Positions 57,217 through 64,000 of a stretch of DNA of 64,000 bases are shown here, in pieces. The stretch is taken from NCBI GenBank assembly GCA_950295325.1, contig OX485804.1, positions 18,350,001-18,414,000 on the forward strand, given 5' to 3'. The stretch's first letter is position 1. Every line of letters starts with the position of its first letter. A program made the position numbers and the translations under genes. The notes under the pieces were generated by a model. The model was not told the origin of the DNA. It did no database searches and worked only from the letters and a program-made list of their open reading frames with translations. This DNA comes from Polytrichum commune. Taxonomy: Eukaryota; Streptophyta; Polytrichopsida; Polytrichales; Polytrichaceae.

Positions 57217-57789
57217 TGACCTTGAAATTATTAAAATACATTCAAGGTGTACCTAGCAAACACTACCACCCAAACAAACACAAGGAATTAAGGCATCAAA
57301 AGGTTAATTTGTTTCTCTAGAGTTATAGGACTTATGTTTACGGTCAATGGTGGGTTACAATGTCTAAGGTTGAGAAAACCTTATGACTAAAAAGACAACC
57401 TCAACATTTTGGCAACCATGCTAGGGATCGCCACACAAACCTTCAAACAAAGAAAAATTAGGGTTATTTGTTAATAATGGTTGTTTTTCATAAACAAGGG
57501 TTTCACATAACATGACGAAAGCTAAGAAAATGCACACTGTTGTTTTGAAAAACAAAAAATATGGAGCTAGCTTTTGAAACTAAAGATGACAAAGTAATCA
57601 TGTATCAAACTTATGAAGCTCAACTACAACAAAACATATATGAGGAGCATTGTAGTGACAATTGTTATTCTAAACGCAATAACAACCCACAAGATTGGCC
57701 GGATGGGTGTACTACTCTAGTGCCTTCATGCAATGACCTTCTAATTCTTATAATGCAAAACACTAATGTCGAGCCTAATATAAATGATT
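57217..57789. other. Gene-free DNA
   Basis: A 76-codon frame at 57561-57791 has no visible domain. Nothing else was recognised. Confidence 0.4.
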
Positions 57790-58200
57790 AATATATAATA
57801 CTAATACATAACATATAAAACACTAATGCAAAACGTGTATAACATTTATGCAGAACATGAATGTAGAATACTAATGCAGAAGACTAATGCAAAGTCTAAT
57901 GCAGAACATAGTATAGGAGAGTAATGTAGAAGACTAATGTAAAATCTAATGCAAAAGAATAATATGGAAGATTAACGCAGAGGACTGATGCACAACATAA
58001 TGCAAATTTATACTGTAAAAGCCCATGCAAAAGACTAATGCAAAATCTAATGCAAATAGTAATACATAAGACTAAAATAAAAGATTAATGCCGAAGAATG
58101 ATGTACAACATAATACAGAAGTCTAATGTGGAGGCTGATACAAAAATAATATAAAGCCTACACATAAACTAGTGTATAGACTAAGGTAGAAATTAATGGA
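57790..58200 (+). repeat. Degenerate short tandem repeat, AGACTAATGCAAAA type
   Basis: About 400 bases of variants of a 12- to 15-base unit, such as GAAGACTAATGCAAAATCTAA and ACATAATGCAGAAG. The period varies, so it has decayed. AT-rich, no coding capacity. Confidence 0.7.
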
Positions 58201-58440
58201 GCAAGAAATTAAGTAGCAACTTATACATCTAATAACTTGGGATATAAAAACTAATGCAACTAGGCAATAATATCATTTTTCAATAGAGTTCAAAAACCAT
58301 TTTATTCAACATTCATAAGGTTTATAAATCCTCTTGTTCAACATTCCTATTCCTATCATTTCACAACGCTTTGCTTCTATCTATATAAAGAAGGCAGAAA
58401 GAGAATAATAATCCTAACCGCGAAAGTGAGGGAAGCTATC

Positions 58441-58520
58441 TTATGAGCGATGAGCAGTGAACGGTGAGCGGTGAGCAGTAACACATGAGCAATGAGCAGT
58501 AACATATGAGCAATGATTCC
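58441..58520 (+). repeat. Short tandem repeat, ATGAGCAATGAGCAGTAACA
   Basis: Six or so copies of a GATGAGCAGTGA-like word, including two longer units GAGCAATGAGCAGTAACA. Not related by eye to the preceding array. Confidence 0.75.
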
Positions 58521-58757
58521 AAATTTAGTAAAGACACACGGGTTTAGGGTACACAACCAAAATTTTGACAAATTAATTGCATATTTTCAATTGTAAATTG
58601 CCAATATTTTAAATGAAGCACAAGTGAAAGGGCTCTATTTCCGTGGATCATTTAAAACACTTTCAATTCATTGCTGATTTTTATTATAATAATCCAAACC
58701 AATACATGTCATTTATTGACATCCTTATACATGTAGTTACAACCAACACTTGCACAA

Positions 58758-58877
58758 CTACTCACATTCCACAACACCAGCAAGTTCAAGTAGGTGCATA
58801 ACCTCATTATACGTACATGTAGGTGCCATAATTGTGAGCCACTCAAACTGCTCACGGGTTGAGTTAAGGCCCAGAAT
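58758..58877 (-). pseudogene. Duplicated last exon of MULE transposase
   Basis: On the minus strand a good acceptor (CATTTGTAG) precedes a 120-base open segment reading ILGLNSTREQFEWLT, then PTCTYNEVMHLLELAGVVECE and TAG. The end matches the C-terminus of the main gene (PTYTYNEVMRLLELAGIVECE). The following 3' flank (58650-58757) also matches 59205-59312. So the 3' end of the gene was duplicated. It may serve as an alternative last exon or be a relic. Confidence 0.7.
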
Positions 58878-58929
58878 CTACAAATGAAAGGAAATTAGAT
58901 ATTAGAAATAGTCAATATGTAGGTAACTA

Positions 58930-59155
58930 CTAGGTTTTGAGACATCCGCCTGTGGATGCGAGTTGTGTAAGAGACTGGTATTAGGTCTGTATCAACCCGG
59001 GTTCGAATCCGGTTGGTTACATTGACTGGTGCTATCCCAAATTGAGCTAGTGATAAAGTAGGAATAATCTATAGGCGGATACCAAGAAGACGTTACTACG
59101 CGGATGTGCGTAGAATCTTATCAATTATTTTTTATTTTTAGAAACTTGTTATTAT
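58930..59155 (+). mobile_element. Possible tRNA-derived SINE between duplicated exons
   Basis: A perfect B box GGTTCGAATCC lies at 59000-59010 within CCCGGGTTCGAATCCGGTTGG. About 40 bases upstream, GTGGATGCGAGTTG could be a weak A box. The piece ends in TTATTTTTTATTTTTAG, and only a short TTAGAAA word is shared by the two flanks. A full tRNA cloverleaf is not closed. Identity as SINE is plausible, not proven. Confidence 0.45.
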
Positions 59156-59312
59156 TTATCCATGTCAATCAATCAAACCGCTCACGGTTGGGTCGTACTG
59201 AATCATTTGAAATACTTCCAACCCATTGCTGATTTTTATTATAAAAATCCAAACCAAAACATGTCATATTTTGACATTAAAATATATGGTACTTAATAGA
59301 CCATTTACAATA

Positions 59313-60680
59313 CTACTCACACTCTACAATACCAGCAAGTTCAAGTAGTCGCATGACCTCGTTATAGGTATATGTAGGTGTATGAATGAACTTGTCACTC
59401 TCGTAATCCACCTTGCACAAAAATCTAAACACATAATAAAGATGTTTACAATACACCCATTTTCCTTTCTTTCCCAATGCATGAGAGGACATTTTCGTGA
59501 AATCCGGGCATGTGCAATGCGGGATGTCGCCAATTGTGATATGATATGTGATATCATGCTTGGAGACAATGTTGATTATCACTCCAAAGCCCGGATACGA
59601 AATGGCAGTGACCCCAACCACATAGTAACCCTCTATGAGTCCGGCGCTCTCCCATTTGTTTTTGTGATCCGCTAGCGGTGTTGTTGGATTACGACGCACT
59701 GTCTTCCCAAACCTGAATGTAGGGTGGGCGTCCGGGTTTGGTGGCATAGAAAAATGCGAGCGAGGGATGGGGAGAGTTGCAATTGTTGAAAGCCTACGAC
59801 GAGGGGACAATGCCTCCCTCTGCTGTAGTTGAAATCCAGCATCTTCAAGTGCCAAAACCTCCTCTCGCGATAGATTGGTACCTATCTTCACCGGCCACGT
59901 GTTGGGTACTATAGGCCAGTCCAACACATATTTCTTCTTACTGCCACTCACACAACGTTTGATGTCGTCAGGGCAAAACCAAAATTCATACTCCACATTG
60001 TTGGGAGAGCGAAATTCCTTCCTGAGCCCTTTGTATGTTGGAGCAGGTGTGCCATGTTTCCCAGTCCCGACTTTGGCATTGCACATAGTCCCTGTGATGG
60101 CCTGCAGTGCCCAACATCGTTTGGCTGAGTTGGGTGGTAATCTTGCAATGTGCCACTTGGAAGCAAGACAATCTGTCTCTAACACGGATGTAGTATGAGC
60201 CACACCATGAATTGCAGAACTCAACGATTCCTCTATGCGTTGACAAGTTGCTCGGGTGTTGGGACGAGGAATGGAATAGTTCACTTTGTCGGGTCGATGA
60301 GAGTCACAATCAGCACCCAGTGGTAGGTTGAGTTTGCGTTTGGTGGAACCAAAGAGCTCTGACTCTTCCAATGCACAATCTCTAGTGTTGACGTTTTCTG
60401 CCCCTGGATAAGACTTCATGGCATCGGCCAACATTTTTGGATCTCCACACCTGGCAGCCGCTTTGAGTTTCAAGGATGCCGAATGAGGACCTTTACCATG
60501 AGACCCCCCTTTCAACCATGTCCGGTAATTTGCAATTTGCATGAAGGCACGGATCATGTCGTCCACTGTAGCTTCATATAAACAAGTCATCTTGTTGCCG
60601 GACTGTTGGAGCCATTTGTTGTGTACAGTCTATGCAAGGTTGCATGTTGGCATTTCCGCACGCTCTTCTATTGTCATATC
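59313..60680 (-). CDS. MULE transposase, exon 2 with SWIM finger
   Basis: On the minus strand the exon starts at 60680, directly after a good acceptor (TTGTTCATAG), with DMTIEERAEM in phase 0 with the preceding exon. A TAG at 60632-60630 breaks it once. The frame then runs VHNKWLQQSGNKMTCLYEATVDD to the stop at 59313. The C-terminal part has a SWIM zinc finger (CTCPDF...CKH), as in MuDR-type and FAR1-type proteins. The first half holds MTCLYEATVDDMIRAF and KAAARCGDPKMLADAM, which follow the catalytic core in relatives. An unknown middle region has RCWALQAITGTMCNAK and FWFCPDDIKRCVSG. TAG could be a changed CAG. Apart from this stop the coding sequence is intact. Confidence 0.85.
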
Positions 60681-60738
60681 CTATGAACAACACACAAATA
60701 CAAGGATAAGACAAACATAAGATAGATTATATATCTAG

Positions 60739-60856
60739 GTTTGGGTCGAACGACCCAAACTACCTACAAGGTTTGGGTCGAACGATCGAAACTGTTTGCG
60801 TAGTTTGGGTCGAACGATCGAAACTGTTTGCGTAGTTTGGGTCGAACGACCCAAAC
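60739..60856. repeat. Four 32-bp palindromic repeats in MULE intron
   Basis: GTTTGGGTCGAACGACC-like units begin near 60739, 60771, 60803 and 60835, a regular 32-base step. The outer two are full inverted repeats (arms GTTTGGGTCG and CGACCCAAAC, loop AA). The inner two have one change (CGATCGAAAC). They lie between the two copies of the intron acceptor region. Confidence 0.88.
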
Positions 60857-60861
60857 TATTT

Positions 60862-60965
60862 GTTGTTTGTTGTATACAGTCTCTGCAAGGTTGCATTCTC
60901 GCACGCTCTTCTATTGTTATATCCTATGAACAACACAGAAAGACAAAGATAAGAAAAACATAAGA
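60862..60965 (-). repeat. Duplicate of MULE exon 2 acceptor region
   Basis: This matches 60618-60710: TACAGTCTNTGCAAGGTTGC, GCACGCTCTTCTATTGTNATATCC, then TATGAACAACAC. It holds a second usable acceptor (TTGTTCATAG, exon start 60923) followed by DITIEERARMQPC. The two copies flank the palindromic repeats. Confidence 0.82.
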
Positions 60966-61003
60966 TATATTACATTGAATAATGAAGTTTGATATGTACT
61001 TAC

Positions 61004-62650
61004 AAGTAACATATGGCCACCCCATTGTCTGTAACGAAAGTGCCAAAATTCCAACCACTCTGAAAGGCCAAGGATACCTTCTTCGGAGGCAGCTGCAGAT
61101 GACAACCACCAAGAACGAATCACATGGTGTTTGGTCTCAGCGTCGTCCATTGTTTTCGTATCTTTGTAATCCTTGCATATTTGTTTATGTTGAAATTGCA
61201 AGGATGATTTGATATACTTTTGGGTCACCTTATCCAAGCTTGCGGACCAATGGAAAAGACATGTACGCTCACGTACAACCATGGGTAGACTTGGATCACC
61301 ATCCCCGTAAATCGCCCTCACCGCATTCCAATTAGCTTGAGCACTATCAGCCATAAACCCTTTGAAGTTTACGTTTGGTACACCATTTTCTGTCATGACA
61401 GCATTCAAATTTTCCCAAAAGAGAATTTGTACTGCACCATCTTCAGATTGCATGTCACAACACGCAATAGTCAACACTTTACAGTATCGACTGTCGTACA
61501 CATGGCAAGCCATGGTCGTCCAGTCCTTCAAACGTTCGACATGGTCAAACATAATCCATGAATTCTCCATATCCCCACCGACTTGCATCCTCTTCACAAG
61601 CTCTACACCACTACCTGGAAGGTCTACAGACATCTTGAAAACAAACACTTTGTCCTTTGACTGCCCTGGGAACCGACTACCATGGACGAATTTGAAAACA
61701 AAGTGGTCTTTGAGCGCTATAATACTATCCATAGTTCCCATTCCACTACGCAAAGAACGCTTTGATCCAGATACAAAGTTACGACAATTTGGAGACGCAA
61801 GAGTGCTGAATTTATCCATGACGACCTCTAGGGATGAACCAACCAAGTGATGGCCTTCAACATTTGCGGGAGATTTGAGAAGATAATCGGCCAAGAATTG
61901 TTTGTTCGCCGCCATAACTATGGCTAAATTGTTTGCTGTGGGTGTTTTCAATACTTCATTTGTAACGCATTGGTATGCCATGTCCAATGATTCACGGCAT
62001 GTGCCATTGGCCACAGGGTGATCATGTACACCAAGATGAATGCAAGCCCTGGACATTCCAACGGATGTGGAGTGGATGTATATGATTCGAGCATTATACA
62101 AAGCAATGCACACATGTGTGGAACGACATACCTTACACTCGACAGTGGACTTAGTAGGAGGAATAACACCCACAGCAAATGGGATAGTAGTTGAACCGGC
62201 CCATTCAGTGTTGTTCCGGAGGCCCCCATTGCGATTCATGTAATCACAGTAGTCATTATGACATTGGAGATGACCAACACAAGTAGAGCGCCGGAAGGAC
62301 AGTCCAAAGTCATTTTGGATATTCGTGGTTTTGGTGGTGCACCAAGGGTGACCGTCGCACATCTTGTCCATGCCGTCCATTGAGCGACCATACGTACTTG
62401 GAGCTTTGAATGCCACAGGAGGCAAGAGAAACACAACATCACCATTAAAAGAAGATGGTAAGTATTTGACTTCACGAACATCTATACTGTCAAAATCAAT
62501 GGATGCAAGATCGGACTTTGATATTTTTCTTGACTTTGTCAGCTTCAAGGCATCAACCATAGTCAACCCTGTAGATGAAGGTGAAGGGTGTAGTGGAGGA
62601 CGTTGAGAAGGTGAGATTTGGGAACCACCTTCTTGTACATAAGACCGCAA
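61004..62650 (-). CDS. MULE transposase, exon 1 with zinc finger and DDE core
   Basis: The open frame runs 549 codons from 62650 (first codon TTG; it extends a little upstream in frame) to a consensus donor CTT|GTAAGT at 61004/61003, phase 0. The N-part (SQISPSQRPPLHPSPSST) is low-complexity. A GCM/WRKY-like zinc region follows: CVGHLQCHNDYCDY, ECKVCRSTHVC, then ACIHLGVHDHPVANG. The catalytic core has VLTIACCDMQSEDG (likely first Asp), NFKGFMADSAQANWNAV (second Asp) and TCLFHWSASLDK (the C..H signature between Asp and Glu in MULEs). The third acidic residue probably lies in the EEGILGLSEWLEFW stretch. It acts as a nuclear transposase. No stop or frameshift lies inside it. The gene is transposon-derived, though domesticated relatives exist in plants. 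Confidence 0.88.
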
Positions 62651-63138
62651 TGGAATTTGGCTACATGTATAGGAAGTTGGGAAGGAGTAGAATGAACACT
62701 TCTAAATGGAAATGACGATGTGTTTGAAAGATCAACAGATGCACAAATGTCATCTTCTGAATCTGATAGCACAAACACACTATCATCAAGGGGTTCCACC
62801 TTAACAGGTGCGATAGAGGGAATTCGAACTGTGGATGTACCGGATTCGTTTGTCAAAATGACAGTTGAAGCTTGCATCTGAGACTCAGAAAGTCCTATCA
62901 CCCTAAATAAACTAGGTCCTAAGATCCACATAAAACCAACATCAATTCTATTTTTTAGAACCAAAATCGTTTCATACACCTCTCCATTTGCAAAGTACAT
63001 TTCATGCTCTAAATACATGGTTCCTATCTGGAGGTTGAATCTCAAACTAAATAAATCCTCTGAAACACTCACATGACCATCATCTTGGAGTAGCAAGATG
63101 AAGGGAACAAAAGATCCATGAGCTCTAATGGTAGCCAT
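62650..63138 (-). CDS. MULE transposase, N-terminal part with SUMO-type motifs
   Basis: From the ATG at 63138 (MATIRAHGSFVPFILLL) an open frame runs to 62563, one base out of phase with the main exon it overlaps. An intron or a single frameshift must therefore lie near 62650-62710. It encodes about 150 residues: a beta-rich start, then IAPVKVEPLDDSVFVLSDSEDD. VKVE fits the sumoylation rule (hydrophobic-K-x-E), and VFVLSDSEDD fits a SUMO-interacting motif. The N-terminal position before the zinc finger agrees with relatives in which a non-catalytic region precedes the finger. Whether this part is joined to the downstream exon is inferred. Confidence 0.65.
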
Positions 63139-64000
63139 AGAGAATCAAAAGAACATATGAACAACACATCACAAAAATATAGGGTGAATGTTGCTTTTGT
63201 ATAGAGTTGTGTAAGGAAATCAATGGAAATCAAAACGTGTGATACAATAATGGATGGAAATGAAAGCGTGTGATACATAACATCTAATAATACAGAATTG
63301 GACATAACACAATAATAGTCAGAGAATATTTACGAGCAAGATAAATACAAAATGGCGTCAAATACTAAAAGTATTGGTAGAAATTTAAAATATATATATG
63401 TGGACTGACGTAGATGTAGAAAGAATTAAAATTGGTTGGAAAAATAAATTATTGATCATTATGAATAGAACAAAGTAGGTGTCAGAAAATTTTGACGGAT
63501 ATAACAAAAATAAACACATAACAACAAACGCGTCGAAATATCTCGTTCATTGAACGCCAATTACAACATGTGATCGTAATATACGCCGGATTTTGTGAGA
63601 TAGATACATTGGAAGAATAAATGATAGTACCTGATAGAAAACATATCATAGACACCAACGATGGTGGACGATGTAGAGAGAACACCCGTGAGGCCGAAGA
63701 GAAGACGTAGGAAAACTTTGCATTCACTTCCGAGAAAAAAAAGTTCAGACTGAGTGTGGGAAAGAATAATGCAATTAAGGAAGGAAAAAAAAACTTGTTG
63801 AATACAGTAGAAGAAACTGTGAAGACACTGGATTTTGATGCGATGGAGGATGATGAAGGTTCAAAGAGCAAAGAAGATGTAAATGATCGTATATCAGAGT
63901 CCGAATTGAAGACGGGTTCAAAGAAGACGACAAACAAAAACGTAAGTCAGTTCAACGTTCACATAATTTGATAGTGCATAAGTTGTAAGTTAGGACGGAG
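63139..64000. other. 5' flank of MULE gene, no clear end seen
   Basis: No terminal inverted repeat could be matched to the left side, so the element probably extends beyond the window. A lysine/glutamate-rich frame on the plus strand at 63756-63971 (KEGKKNLLNTVEETVKTLDF) has no recognised domain and may be part of a divergent transcript or chance. Confidence 0.4.

Noticed and set aside
58990-59015. Working tRNA gene at the B box
   Set aside because: No complete cloverleaf or matching acceptor stem could be formed.
61362-61850. 162-codon plus-strand frame
   Set aside because: Lies opposite the MULE core; a shadow frame.

Overview
This window reads as nuclear DNA of a land plant with a large, repeat-rich genome. 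It is mostly AT-rich, intergenic and gene-poor. Every long reading frame belongs to a transposable element: Ty1/copia, hAT, MULE, LINE, CACTA and SINE. No ordinary housekeeping gene was recognised. A 15-base primer site matching the plant initiator tRNA-Met anticodon arm supports a plant. The MULE protein type (GCM/WRKY-like finger plus SWIM) feels like non-seed plants, but that is an impression only.

Layout. (1) 1080-23640 is an old Ty1/copia retrotransposon with two LTRs about 260 bases long. It has a half-tRNA primer site, a leader full of tandem repeats, a dead gag and a dead pol. (2) Its gag is split by a giant hAT transposon, 2984-20707 (17.7 kb), with 13-bp terminal inverted repeats and an 8-bp target duplication (ATCACCAC). 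The hAT carries a BED/hAT transposase (+), a minus-strand coiled-coil/RING-like gene, a small minus-strand gene and a protein kinase gene (+). It also carries four long C-rich minisatellites built on CCGTCCGC. Three of these lie directly upstream of a TATA box and a gene, so the element looks like a set of repeated promoter-gene modules. Each gene is broken by one or a few stops, mostly TGA. (3) 23640-58700 is gene-poor and holds small elements: a SINE with perfect 14-bp target duplications (28895-29253), a CACTA MITE (42464-42794), a hAT MITE (44763-45140), several foldback elements, a LINE remnant with RNase H (53890-55730) and many short tandem arrays. (4) 58758-63138 is a minus-strand MULE-type transposase gene. 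It has a SUMO-type motif pair, a GCM/WRKY-like zinc finger, a DDE core and a SWIM finger. One consensus-like intron holds four 32-bp palindromic repeats and a duplicated acceptor region, and the last exon is duplicated downstream.

How it fits together. The copia element landed first; its LTRs now differ by roughly 10 percent. The hAT then inserted into gag, and both decayed, largely through stops that C-to-T change at methylated sites could produce. The transposase, the antisense accessory gene and the kinase share one pair of termini, so they would have moved as a unit. The kinase and the RING/coiled-coil protein are the most interesting cargo. Their role in transposition, silencing escape or host signalling is unknown.
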